Of a stretch of DNA of 64,000 nt, positions 33,624 through 45,692 are shown in pieces; within the stretch, counting starts at the first letter, position 1; the number at the start of each line of letters is the position of its first letter. The stretch covers positions 215,045 through 279,044 of the forward strand of contig MNCI01005623.1 of the NCBI GenBank assembly GCA_015680685.1, in the 5' to 3' direction. This DNA comes from Gnetum montanum (lineage: Eukaryota > Streptophyta > Gnetopsida > Gnetales > Gnetaceae). The position numbers and the translations under genes were made by a program. The notes below the pieces were generated by a model. That model had not been told where the DNA came from, made no database searches, and saw only the letters and a list, made by a program, of their open reading frames with translations.

Positions 33624-34406
33624 TCTTTTGTAATTTTCACTTATGACACAGCTCACACACATCATTTATTACCCTCAGCATATTGTTCATGATATTTTTT
33701 CCCTTATTACTATCCTTCGGTTCAACGTCCCTATGAATCATCACATAGCCTTTTTCTCTATCACCCAAGGTCCTTATTGATAAAACCCACAGATCATTAT
33801 TCATGCCTTTAAAACCATCTAATTACTTGAAAACCCCTTAACAATCATCAAGATGTCCTTAGTTTACATCATTTAATTTCAAAGAAATATTAAAAATTCA
33901 GTACATTCTCTAAGTGCCCTAACTTCAATGAAAAAATATATATGTGACCCCCCTGTGCTAATCAACATCATTTGCAATTGTTCATGCAGGGGAAGTTTTT
34001 CAATTCCTCTCTACGACTCGCGATTGTGAGTCCCTTGCTTTCATATCCATAACTCGCTTGCTGGTACTCCGATTTTCATTCCGTTTGAACTTACTTGAAC
34101 TCAAAGTATTCAGCTTAGTCATGCGGGAGGGGCACATGCCGAATAGTGCATAAATTTTTTAAATTCCTCATCACCCAAAGGACATTATTAAGGGTAATTA
34201 GTTATAAAATAAAGAATAAAATGTGTCAAAAACAATTTCATCCTCTTAGCTATACCAGAAAATTAAATTGGGAAACCACCTAAGCAAAGAGGACTCAACA
34301 TTATAATATTTCAGGAACATGTTCTTCCAATAATTAACGTCACACAAAAATAAAGTAAATCTATTAAGGCAAGTAGTAAGGTATAACCTAACTTTGGTAA
34401 CAACCT

Positions 34407-34435
34407 TACTAACAATTGGTTTTGTGTGATTGCAG
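34407..34435 (+). promoter_or_regulatory. N2 branch point and 3' splice site before the 3' ORF
   Basis: TACTAAC (34407-34413), a T/G-rich stretch and GCAG (ending 34435) immediately precede the ATG at 34436. This is the best-formed acceptor of the three copies. Confidence 0.6.
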
Positions 34436-35032
34436 ATGGCCTCGAAACACAGACAACAGGAAGGTCCTACTCAAGGCACGATCGAACGATCTCAGAGAGG
34501 TGGAAGAAAAGATCCTACTGGAAAACATGTAGAATAGGAGGAACAATCATTCAGTGTTCATCAAGAAGATCCTCCTACTGTACGGTCCGGAAAGGCAAAA
34601 GTAGGAGATACCCTCTCTGAAAGAGATGCTTGGTACTTAGGGGAAATGTACCAATTTTGACACAATAAAGAAGAAGGCACCATGGTTAAATATTGTGGTG
34701 TGATTGTTGATTTCTCTGTTCAAGCCATTTTGGAAGTATTAAACCTTCCAAATACAAGACCAAAGGTTGCTCAGAACCAGCTAGACACTTTCAGAACTGA
34801 GCAACTTAATAAACTATTGACAGAGAATAAAAGGGTGGCGAAAGAAAAAGAGAAGGCTGACTAGGATGCCTCTATGGCACAAATGCAAACTTACGCGCAT
34901 GCCAAGGCACTCAAGGCCTTACAAGAGGAGAAACTCTAGGACATATTTTGATGCTATCAAATTCTAAGACCTGGAGCACAAGAAAAGGGAAAGACACCAA
35001 TGGAGAAGCCACCGCCACCAGGAACTACATGA
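34436..35032 (+). pseudogene. N2 3' ORF, longer form with coiled-coil-like part
   Basis: A 199-codon frame runs from ATG 34436 to TGA 35030-35032 with several in-frame stops and no net frameshift. It starts MASKHRQQEGPTQG and has EEQSFSVHQ and the ending PPPPGTT, as in N1 and N4. The central part is longer and rich in heptad-like charged residues (TEQLNKLLTENKRVAKEKEK). N1 and N4 have a shorter, differently composed centre. No signal peptide or membrane segment is seen, and the function is unknown. Confidence 0.6.
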
Positions 35033-35191
35033 GTTCCAAATTTTTTGTAGTTGTAGTATTTTTCTATGTTATGTCTTCCCACACTGTGGCATTATTCCAT
35101 TTATTTTTCCAATTAATAATCCCATACCTATCCACTGTGTAATCAATGGAGCTTGTTCTCTTTGTAACTCGAAGACAAGTTTTTATTCAGT

Positions 35192-35201
35192 CGTGGGGGT
35201 A
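35192..35201 (+). promoter_or_regulatory. N2 polypurine tract
   Basis: CGTGGGGGTA directly precedes TGATGATATG of the 3' LTR. Confidence 0.65.
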
Positions 35202-36049
35202 TGATGATATGCGATATCGCATGGGCCGCGATATCATGTACACAATATTGCATCCGTTGCAATATCGCATCCCCCGCGATATTGCATCTTCCCCTGCGAT
35301 ATCGCATACGCGATATCGTAGTCCTCTGCAATGTCTATAAATAAGAAGCGGCTCTTTGTTGTTTGACAGTTAGGAGTTAGAAGTAGCGAAGCTCTGGCAG
35401 TTTGATCCCTCCAGAGTTAGATTACTTTTCTAGTGTCTGCCTACAGTGTGGTGAATGTAATTGTATGACATTCTTTATTCAAGTGTGACGTACTTGAACA
35501 TGCCCATGACCGGCAATAAAGATCGAGATTACTTCATCATTGTAGCATTCACTTTGTTTATTTATTTGTTATTTACTATTTTCTCTCTCATCCTTAAACT
35601 CCTAGAACACGGAATGAGTACGACTTGATTACGAGCATTTAAGTGTGACTACTTGGTATCCTAGTGGCGTACCTAGGATCTGCACTTGGTAATCCTAGTG
35701 GTAGTCATGCACAAAGTCCAAGATGTGTACAGTTGATCAAGGAATCGGTTGTTCATCGCACTTAGGCTAGATTAGATTATCTTATCCTTTCCCTCCTAGC
35801 TTTGCTTAGTTAATATTATTTTGCACTGCCTTCAGGAGTAACATTAGGTTAGAACACATCATACACCTTACTATGGACTAAACCATACGTGACAAATATA
35901 GTACTAGTCCAGGTGGGAAGATAGCAAACTGTGGCCTACGGTTAACGATCTAGGTGCCACAACTAGTCCGTCTATAGAGTTCAACTAGATCGCACGTGAA
36001 AACGCTCATATTCATATGGTTGAGTGTAGGGGTACCTCACCACTCATCA
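35202..36049 (+). mobile_element. N2 3' LTR
   Basis: The 848-bp LTR runs from TGATGATATG to TCATCA. Its U3 has four GATATC and several GATATT or AATATC variants (gcgatatcgc type) before TATAAATA at 35336-35343. Confidence 0.85.
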
Positions 36050-36054
36050 CTATT
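36050..36054 (+). repeat. N2 target site duplication, right (CTATT)
   Basis: Matches 30060-30064. Confidence 0.85.
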
Positions 36055-36424
36055 GATATAAAGACACCAAAATTATGTGGCATAAAGCTCAAAGTGGAAT
36101 ATTATCATCTAGGCCCTTCATTCTTGATTATCAACTTAAACATGAACATATAGAAGGATGTTCCACCATCATTGAGGAGGATATTTGCACATAGATGAAC
36201 CCTTACATCATGGATTCAATCCACAATCTAAAATGCCATTTAATAAATGTAAAAGCTTCCATTTGTTTTACATGGTAGCATAGGATAAAAAGATGATATA
36301 GTAATTTATCTTAGCTTATAATCTTTGGTTTTTTTATAAATTTTTAAAAAATAAAGCCATTTATAATAATTATTGTTTAGTTAATAATATAATGAAAAGT
36401 CTAATATCAATAGTTACTTGTACT

Positions 36425-36580
36425 TTTTTTGAGGAAAAGGCAATAATTAAGCATATGCTTACAACAATGCCCCTAGGCTAGTGTATAGTGCTTTCAATAC
36501 TCATATTGGTCTTTGATCCTAGTACCTTTTGATGCAAATAAGTGCAAGCTAACCAACTAGCCAATAGCCCATGCTCAACA
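36425..36580 (-). mobile_element. tRNA-derived SINE-like repeat, second family
   Basis: On the minus strand an A-box-like TGGCTAGTTGG (plus 36553-36563) and a B-box-like GGATCAAAGACC (plus 36508-36519) are 34 nt apart, as in tRNA genes. The leading TTTTTT on plus (about 36426) corresponds to an A-rich tail on the minus strand. It is not a working tRNA: no complete cloverleaf was found. Confidence 0.4.
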
Positions 36581-36599
36581 GTTTTTAAATTCCTTTTAT

Positions 36600-38521
36600 A
36601 GATATAGAGAGTATGCCTTATTAGAGAATGGAAGGATATTTCCTTTCTAGAATAGGGGCTAGAAGGAGTATGGAGATCCACTGAAGTTCCATACTATCTT
36701 AACCATCATTTCCTTGGAGAACTATATGGCTTTGATTCCTCATGTACTATGTCACAAGGATATGTAGACTCTTGGGGTTTTTGTCTTTGGCTTAGGTACC
36801 ACCCTTTCTCTATGGAGTGGGGGTTTAAGGTTAGATGCATGTAGTATAGGGAAACGTCTTATCTCTATTAAGGATCAATGTCTTCGTATTGTGTTTGCTA
36901 GTGCTATCTATGAATGTTATACATGTTTGTTGCTTCAATATTTGTGCTTATATGATTATCAAGTCCTCATCATGACACTCCTAACCCTTGGACTAACACG
37001 TGACATACATGTTGTAAAATCTTCTTATGCTTATAGGATCTTTAGTACATTGAGGCATAGTCCATCTTGAGGATGCTTAAGAACACTTGGCAATTTGGGG
37101 TTAAGGGTGGTATTGAGTGGTAGTCTCTAAGGCATAGTCCAATAATTTTTTTAAAAAATATTTATATTCAATGGCGCCAAATGAAAGTGAACATGTGACT
37201 TAGGGTTACCAAGCCAAAACTGTTACCACTAAGCTAACATCTTATTTATTTGGTAACATTATTATCACCATTAGATGCCTTATCCACTATCAATTAACTT
37301 GTACAGGAGCATATAGTATGATGCACCATCATTTTAAGAACATCTTTACATAGAAAAATAATCCTTATAACTTAAGCCTTCTTAACATGACATCGAACTT
37401 ACATATATGATATTTAAGAAAACATGTCTTCATATTACATGTTACCAAATAAATGAACTAGAAGTGTAATATCATCATTGTTAGTTTATAATCTTTATTT
37501 TAATGAGTATATAAATAATAGAAGAAGGTTGAAACACTTTTTAAGTAATTGTAAAATCATATATTACAAGATAAGATCAATAGCTATATGTGCCTTATGT
37601 TGCAACTTCTATCTAAAATCCCTAGTAATGGAGGTCAAATAACTCTTTTATTGATGCCTTAACAATAGTAGATAAACTTATCTAATTGTACCTCCCATGT
37701 TGTAAATAATAGAAAGATATTGCTTTTCTAAGTTTGGTATATGGCTTTCTTTAATAATGTAGATATATTGCAATAATTATAAACAATAGTTCTCTAATTA
37801 AATGAGCATATATTAAATAAAAAATCTTAAAGACATATCAATTAACATAGGATTTAACTTCACATAATTCAAATCATAAATTTATAAATGAAGGATGGAT
37901 GCTAAGCTATTATTTAAAAATATTTTTATCATAGTTTGATTTTTTTTATTCAAGAATGTTTAGAGAAATGTCTTACTAATTTACTATACTTAAAATATTT
38001 AGACTAGTGTGACGGTTGATACTTTAAACTAAATGAGGTTTAAACTTTTTCAAATTTCCATCCTTAAACCAAAACATGCTAACTATAAAGTCCTAACATG
38101 GCACACATACAAGATTCAATTTCATAATCATACATACATAGCTTAGACACATAATATATATACCAAGTCATGACCTCTAAATGAGGGGTGTTATAACATG
38201 AAAGTTTACAACCCCTATTTTTTATGTAACATGGATTTGAATCCTATTTTTCATGGCCAAAATATGTAACAAGACAAAACTATTTGCTTCTTATCTAGAT
38301 CATTTCTTAACCTTCAACATATGATACAAAAATGTAAGAAATGAATTTTATAAATATAGCATTATCCTCTAAAATATGCCATAAAATCTAACAATATTTA
38401 ACCAATATATTTTGTCACAATATTTACTACTAAGAGATATAGTCAAAATAGAACTTTATAACTTAGTATTACCATCAAAATTAAATCTATAACTTAGAGT
38501 TTCTAAATCAAGAGTCTTATA
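36600..38521. other. Mostly unassigned AT-rich DNA with one SINE-like piece
   Basis: At 37165-37260 (minus) an A box TAGCTTAGTGG (plus 37226-37236) marks another copy related to that at 20.9 kb. The remainder shows no supported ORF or element up to the composite insertion. Confidence 0.35.
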
Positions 38522-38526
38522 ACTAG
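38522..38526 (+). repeat. A3-N4 composite TSD, left (ACTAG)
   Basis: ACTAG matches 52388-52392 on the far side of the composite. Confidence 0.7.
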
Positions 38527-39357
38527 TGATGAGCCATGATATCGCATCCATGATATCGGGTACATGATATCGAAGCCTTCTAAGCAATATCGAACATCCG
38601 ATATCGGGGCCTATCTTGTCACCTATAAATAAGAGGTGAGCACTCTTGGTTTGGCAATAGTTGGTTAATTAGTCTTAGTCACTTACCTGAACTCTTGCCT
38701 TTTTCCCTTCTTAGAGTTAGAATTATTTCTGAGTGCCCACAGTATGAGTCATAAAGCAAACAGATCTTTATTCAAGCATTGTGTACCTGAGCACACCTTA
38801 TGACCAGAAATTAAGACAAACTTTGTGATAAGCCTTGAAGTATTTAGAATTTCTTGTTTAATGTTATTTACAGTTATTTAATGCTTTCCTTAGTTAATTA
38901 ATGTTCTCTCTCTCCTTGTTAACTTCCCCAAGTAAGCACACTCAGTACGACCACTTCGAGCATGCGTGGAACACTTGGTAACCTAGTAATGATTAGCATT
39001 TGGTAATCCTAGTAGTGTTGCACTAGTTCAGAATGTGTACGGCAAGTGGGAACGGATGCTAGTGTTAAGACTAGTTAGAGCATAGTCAATTAGTTAAATT
39101 AAATTGGTTACTTAATTAGTTCACTTCTCCTTTTGTAGCACTAGGACATAAAACATAAATATATGTAAAAATCATATATCTCAAGTTTACTTAACCATAC
39201 AATCATGCTATACAAATAAGCTTGGAAGGACAACAATTGACTAACCTATCTGGGTTCTATAAAGGCACATAAGCACTTAGTCCTTGGAATTTGACCGAAT
39301 CATACGTGTACGCTTGTATTCGTATGGTTGAGCGTAGGGATACCTTGCCACTCATCA
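38527..39357 (+). mobile_element. A3 5' LTR
   Basis: The 831-bp LTR runs from TGATGAGCC to TCATCA. Four GATATC sites lie before TATAAATA at 38624-38631. The internal sequence is clearly different from the N4 LTR at the other end. Confidence 0.8.
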
Positions 39358-39358
39358 T

Positions 39359-39376
39359 TGGTGCTGTTGCCAAGGT
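39359..39376 (+). promoter_or_regulatory. A3 primer binding site
   Basis: TGGTGCTGTTGCCAAGGT lies one base after the LTR and is a decayed tRNA-Asp complement. Confidence 0.75.
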
Positions 39377-39495
39377 CTTTTTTGATTACACACTAGCTAG
39401 AACTTAGGAAATCTTCACATCGTTGGAATGAACCCTTCAGGTTGGTTATCTTACAATTAGTGAAATGAAAAGTATTGCACACTGAATAGACAACT

Positions 39496-41780
39496 ATGTC
39501 TCCTTCTTCTTACAAGAGTGTTTCTTCGCCTAGGTCTAATATAGGGAACAATCGGAGGCGTAGTACACATGATAATCCGCTAGTCCCTCAACAGTTTTGT
39601 GTGGTATACGTTCATCCCAATGAGTATGTACCAAACTTTACCTTTATCCTCCACTAGGATGAACAACTGTGTTGGCGTGATTTAGAAGGTAACATAGTGT
39701 TACCTCCCGATCACTTAGTCCTGGGCAGGCTCCTTCGTGATCTCACATGAATTGGTATGCAACACTTACAGGTAGAGTACGTTGTGCATGATCATGACTC
39801 GAGAGAGTATCGACCCACAGAGGCACAACGTCAAAGGGATCTACAATAGGAGAGACATCATGAATCCATGAAGGGAAAGTTGTCTCAGAATGTCCCACAT
39901 GTCATAAGTGAAAATGAGGATGTTGAACCTACCTTAGAAGGTCTACTACACAATGATGTTCCTCTCGTTGACTTCGGTCAAGGGGTTGTGTATCAGAATC
40001 TTCACTCAACTATCAATAACCTAAATTTTGGTATCGATGGACACAAAGTGTCTGAAAAAGGAACACAAACACATGACAAAGATGCACATTTTGATTGTAA
40101 CCACGATCAAGGCCATGACCACCGAAGAGAAGGAAGCAAGCACCATCATGGTGACGGTCCTCCTTCTTCACCTTCATCATCTCCTTCACCCTCTCCTTCA
40201 GGATCTAGATGTAGTCGTAAGGAAAAAGACCTTGAGGATAATGGTAAGCGAAATGGGAATCAAAGAAAAAGTAGCCGAGAAAGGGGATGAGGGAATTCTA
40301 GAGAAACTCATCATGAAAGGAGGGAGAGTAGGGAGCAACATAGGCATCATAGACGCCATAGAAAATACGATCACGATGAACCCCTACTCGCTACCCAAAG
40401 TATGCTAGATATAACTGAGGATGTTAGAATCCCAACGAGGCACCAAAAAGAGAGTAGGATCAAATGATTGAACATGAAAAATATCCCACGATTTGAAGGG
40501 GGATACAACGTTGATCTTGAAAATCATTTGCAAGCATTTCACGATGCATGTTCCTTGCAAAACATAGAAAACAAGTGGCAAAAACTCAAGTTGTTTCCAA
40601 AAACACTGATCAAGGAAGCGGAAAGCTAGTACCAGTATTTAGAATTGGAATCCATTCGCCAATGGAGTACCATGTTAGAACTGTTCAATGATAAGTATCA
40701 AACATACTCCCGAGTGTCCAACCTATGAAAGCAAATCCAAGGATGAAAACAAGGAGGAAATGAACCCTTGGATGCTACCATGGGTGGATATTATGCACTA
40801 TTACATCGTTGCCTAGGACATGGTTACTCACAAAGGAAACAACTATGCCATCTCGTAGATGGGCTTAGGCACGAAACACAAAGAATACTTGGGACTTATG
40901 CCCAAGGAAGGCTATCTAAGCTTAGGGCCCATCAAGTACAAATATTGTTGGAGCAAGTTGCTAAAGAGGAATGTGAGTTAAGGAAAAGAGAGAGTGCAGA
41001 AGAATATAATAGATATCCTTTCCTCCAAAAGAAGGGAGCTAGATTTTGTGAGGATGAAGAAGAGTCATCACTTGGAGAGATGGTAAATAGGAAAACCTTG
41101 CCCATTCAAAAACTTGCATCAGAAGTATTGGCAAAGGTGGATCAAATGTGGGACTCCCTAGATAATAGATCTCAAACAATTCTCAAAATAGTAGAGGAGT
41201 CTAGAGAGGAAGGTAGTGATTGAGAATGGTGAAAAAAGAGAGAAGCTAAATATGCATGTAACAAAGGTAAGGGCAAAGTTGCCATCATAGAAGAGGTTGT
41301 GGATTTAGATACAAACAATGATGGTGGATGTGAGATATGCCAATATGACCATCCTAAGGGATGTTGTCCTATAATATCACATCTATAGGAGTCTAGGGGA
41401 TATGCATTGAACCCATGATTAAATAAAAGGTAAACACCCCGAAGGTTACCTTATCCCCAAGGTAACCCAAGGCAGTTCCACCAACCTTTGATGTATTATC
41501 CAAGTGGAACTCCAGCACAACCAAATAAGTAGTATCAATAATGGTAGCATCCACAATCATGGGGAATGCCACCACCATGTCAATAGTACCCTTACCATCA
41601 ATCCGACTTGTATGGATACTACGTGTAGTAGCCAATCTCTCCACATGACTCTCCTAGTCACATTGCTCCCCAACCTCACTACCAAACCCATGAGTATTAT
41701 AGAACTCCTTCTCCTAGGGGTGATGTTCCACAAACATACTATCCTTCTCATCCGGCTACATCTCTTCCACCCTTGACTCC
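39496..41780 (+). pseudogene. A3 gag
   Basis: The frame opens at ATG 39496 (MSPSSYKSVSSPRSN) and stays in register through gag into protease, with many stops but no frameshift. A charged His/Ser-rich region (HHHGDGPPSSPSSSPSPSP) precedes the gag domain at about 40480-40930 (QAFHDACSLQNIENK, LELFNDKYQTYSRVS, EPLDATMGGYYALL), which is homologous to N1, N2 and N4. The zinc knuckle CEICQYDHPKGCC is at about 41335. Stops are mainly TAG or TGA at positions where relatives have W, R or Q codons. Confidence 0.75.
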
Positions 41781-41999
41781 ATTACCACCTACTCCAACCA
41801 TGTAGGATGAGCTCCCTACCCAACTGTAGCAACGTAACACTACAAGGGCTATTAATTCTTACCCTACAGTTGGTTTAGACAATCGTACAAAGAAAAGACC
41901 TTTCTTTATAACCAATAGTCCAACCAAGTCCTTAAAGTCACAAGTGGCTAATTTGCCAAATGCCTCACCATCATTCGAGACTTTGGAACTCCCTTCAAA

Positions 42000-42531
42000 C
42001 CAAAGGCCACATTCAATGCACATAGTCATGTTGACACATGCCATTACTGATTGGATTAAGACTAGCCATCTTCCTAGCAAATTCTCCAATACTGGGAGTC
42101 CTATTATATATTTATAAATTGCCGGGAATGAGCTGTGAAAAGCTCTTTTGGATTTAGGTTCTAGTGTCAACTTAATCTCTCAAGAAATGTACAAAGCTTG
42201 GAATCTGCCTCCACTAAAAAAGAGTAACATTAATTTAGAGCTGGTTGACTAGTTCATCATTATCCCATTAGGACTAGTGGAGGACATTGTTACCACTATT
42301 TATGGATGGTCATATCCAGCCGACTTCCTAGTGATTCAAGTCAACAACTGTAAGGAGGACTTTCCAATCATAATGGGAAGAGCATGGCTAAGCACAATTG
42401 ATGCACACGTAGGAATACATGATCTTTCCCTAGAGATATTAAAGGAAAATATGTTTGGAAAGATCGAGAAGAAGAAAGTTCCATGCATCGCATACAATGA
42501 CATAGGGTGTAGTTGCATGCAGAAGTTCTAG
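42000..42531 (+). pseudogene. A3 aspartic protease region
   Basis: In the gag frame, KALLDLGSSVNLISQEMYK (about 42136-42192) is the active-site region typical of plant Ty3/gypsy proteases (D-L-G in place of D-S/T-G). It is followed by FPIIMGRAWLSTIDAHVG. The protease would cleave the polyprotein. Stops lie before and within it. Confidence 0.7.
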
Positions 42532-42830
42532 TTTGTATAACATTTAACATTGCCTACATGCAACCAGTGTGCATAAGTAACTAACATACAAAGATGCCTG
42601 TATGTAGCAGCCACAAGATAGGAAGGCATCCAGTGGCTGATAGCTGACCAAGAGAGAAACTCAACTATATGCATGGAACCAACTAAGGGTTTGACTTGTG
42701 CTTACATCGATAGCATAGACACATTAGAGCAAGTCCATCACCAACTTTCAAGTCTCGACATTGAAAATATCAACTGGGGGAAGTTGGAAATCCCTGAAAA
42801 ATTTAAGCAAGAGCCCTTGGAGTTAAACTA

Positions 42831-44393
42831 TTGACCACCAGTATGGAGTACACATTTCTAAAAAATGGAAAGTTGGTAATTATTAGTGCTAGGCTCGCTC
42901 CTCAACAAAAAGAGAGACTATTGAAAATGGTGAACAAATGGTTGAAAGCCTTTGCTTGGTCATATCCTGAATTAACTGGGATAGACCCTAGGATATGCCA
43001 ACATAGAATTTACACTAACCACTCCATGAAGCCTTAACAACAACTGTAGAGGCGATTGAACCCAAAACTGAAGCAAGTGGTTAAAGAAAAAATTGAACAA
43101 CTTCTAAAAGCTGGGTTCATCTATCCCATTGCTGATAGTGAATGGGTTAGTCCATTAGTTATTGTACCCAAAAAGGGAGGTAAATAGAGGGTGTGTATAG
43201 ACTTTAGGCTACTAAACATGGCAACATTCAAAGACCACTTTCCATTGCCATTCGTTGACCAAGTCTTAGACACCATTATAGGGCATGGCTACTATATTTT
43301 TCTAGATGGATACAGTGGATACAACCAAATCCAAATAGCACCAGAAGACCAAGCCAAGACCATGTTCACAAGTCCTTGGGGGACATTTGCATACAAATAG
43401 ATGCTATTTGGCTTGTGTAATGCTCCTACAACGTTTCAACATTTGGTTCTAAGTATCTTTTAGTAGCAAATAGGAAATGGTGTGGAGGTCTTCATGAATG
43501 ATTTCTCCACCTACGGAGCGAACTTCAATCAAGCATTAGACCGATTAGAGAAAGTATTAAAATAATGTGTTGAAACTAATTTAAGGCTCAACTGGAAAAA
43601 AGGCGATTTAATGGTCCAAGAAGGCATAGTATTAGGGCATAAGATTTCAAAAACAGGGATAGAGGTAGACCCCGAAAAGATTAAAGTCATCCAAGGAATC
43701 ATGCATCAATCTAAAACTGTAAAAGACATTCGATCATTCCTTGGACACACTGGCTATTATAGGAGATTCATAGAAAAATTTTCAAGGGTTGCAAAACCAT
43801 TGGTTGAACTAACGAAAAAGGAAATACCTTTTGAATGGACCAGAGAATGTGAGTTATCTTTTTAAACTTTAAAATAGAAGCTTGTAGAAACACCTATTCT
43901 ACAAGCTCCTGACTAGTCCAGACCCTTCCATATAATGACTGACGCATCCAACTTTGTCTTAGGAGTCGTACTCATGTAGTTATATGAACAAAAATAACCC
44001 TACTACATCCACTGTGTGAGTCAAAGTATTATTGGTACACAGCTTAACTACACCACAATAGAAAAAGAGTTAATGGTTGTGGTGTTTGCACTAGATAAGT
44101 TTAGGCACTATGTATTGGGCTATAAGGTATTTGTACACACAGACCATAGTGCAATTCTATTTCTGTTGAATAAACCAATGGTGAGCCCTCGCATCATACA
44201 ATGGCTCGTAATCTTAGAAGAGTTTGATCTTACAATGATAGATTGTAAAGGCAACAAGAACGTTGTTGCTAATCATTTATCTCGATTAAGATGGGACAAC
44301 AAAGAGGATGAATGTCTACTTTCTGATCATTTTCCTAATGAATTTCTCTTTGTAGGTATAGTAAATAATCAATTAACCATGGAAATAAATTAG
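42831..44393 (+). pseudogene. A3 reverse transcriptase and RNaseH
   Basis: The frame differs from gag-protease, implying one small indel near 42830. RT blocks: FIYPIADSEWVSPLVIVPKK, VCIDFRLLN, FLDGYSGYNQI, MLFGLCNAPTTFQ and the catalytic block VFMNDF, where the first catalytic Asp is Asn. RNaseH blocks: TDASNFVLG, TTIEKEL, HTDHSAI and GNKNVVANHLSRL. Several stops interrupt the frame (43188, 43398 and others). The mutated aspartate and the stops make it inactive. Confidence 0.8.
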
Positions 44394-45692
44394 TATAGCA
44401 GCATTCTTACCTATCTCTTTACACAAGAAACACCACAAGAGTTAGACATTAAAAAGAAACAACAATTTCTACATCGAGCCAAATATTTCATGGAAATCAA
44501 CGGGCACCTTTATAAGGTATGCCTCGATGGCTTGGTTCGATGGTATGTTCTCGATGTAGATCAATTACGAGTTCTCCAAGATGCTCATGAGGGCCCTTGT
44601 GGGGGTCATTATGCAGGGAGACGAACAACCATTAAAATCCTTCTTGTATGATATTATTGGCCTACATGGTTCTAGGATACTCATTATTTCGTCCAATCTT
44701 GTGAGCACTACTAACATGATGGGGAAATAACTCCTAGGATGGAGGGTCCACAACAATGGATTCAACCTTTAGAACCCTTCGACATATGGGGAATTGATTT
44801 TATGGGGCCTATTGCACCAACGTCGAATGGAAAAGTCTACATTGTTGTTGCTGTTGACTAGTTCACAAAATGGGCAAAAGCAACCACTGTTACGGATTAT
44901 ACATCATCTACCGCTGCATGATTTGTTCAACAAAAAATAGTTAATAGGTTTGGCATGCCCTGTGCACTTATTTCTAACAATGACACACATTTTACAGGTG
45001 TGACTTTTCAAAAGTTGATGCAACGCTTAGGAGTTGAACACAAACTGACTACACCATACCAACCTTAAGAGAATGGTCAAGCCAAAGTAACCAATAGGGA
45101 GATTACAAAAATATTGACAAGAACCATAATAAAATATAGGCGAGACTGGAGCACCAAACTAAACAATGATCTTTGAGCATACTGCACCACATGGAAACTT
45201 CCTATAGGCTACTCTCCCTATGAGTTAGTGTATGGAAAACTGCCAATGCTTCCTATTCAAGAAAAACTTCGTACACTATCTATGGTGTCTAATCTCAACC
45301 TTGACCTTAATCTAGCACAAAAAGAACAGTTAATGAACCTTAACCTTCTAGATGAGAACCGATTAGTTGCCCTGTCATCTAATGAATTGCATAAGGCTTT
45401 TAATAAACGATGTCATGATCTAAAAATTAGAAAAGTTAGGTACCAACCGAGAGATAAGGTTCTTTATTGGAACCCCACACACATGCCACAATGCACTAAA
45501 TTTCAAATGGTGTGGGAAGGATCTTATATTATTCATGCAACTTTTCCTTCAGGATCCATAACGATTCACAAACCTAAGAGCCTGGATAAGAAATTGTTGG
45601 TCAACATCCAACAAAGCAAACCTTTTCATGAGCCTAGAATAGCCAGTATCCATACTACCTCTATTGGTGGACAACCCTACTCACTATTTTAG
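44394..45692 (+). pseudogene. A3 integrase
   Basis: The frame continues from RNaseH. The HHCC zinc region is near 44570-44720 (AHEGPCGGHYAGR, then SCEHY, where a Cys is lost). The core has WGIDFMGPI, then SNNDTHF in place of the second Asp, then ENGQAK. The typical Athila stretch PIGYSPYELVYGKLPMLP and the C-terminal RYQPRDKVLYW, FQMVWEGSYII follow. The frame ends at TAG 45690-45692. No chromodomain was seen. Confidence 0.75.

Larger units (their letters stand above)
30065..36049 (+). mobile_element. N2: non-autonomous gag-only LTR retrotransposon
   Basis: The TSD is CTATT, and the LTRs start TGATG and end TTATCA or TCATCA. The tRNA-Asp-type PBS is the best preserved of the forward copies. 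The content parallels N1 (gag, non-coding region with hairpin, 3' ORF, PPT) without any pol domain. It differs by a 423-bp tandem duplication, a longer 3' ORF, a gap of nine N within the gag end, and a 5' LTR missing about 400 bp at the N at 30263. Confidence 0.85.

Noticed and set aside
36478-36681. A 67-codon minus-strand frame
   Set aside because: It overlaps a SINE-like repeat with A and B boxes and has no protein motif.
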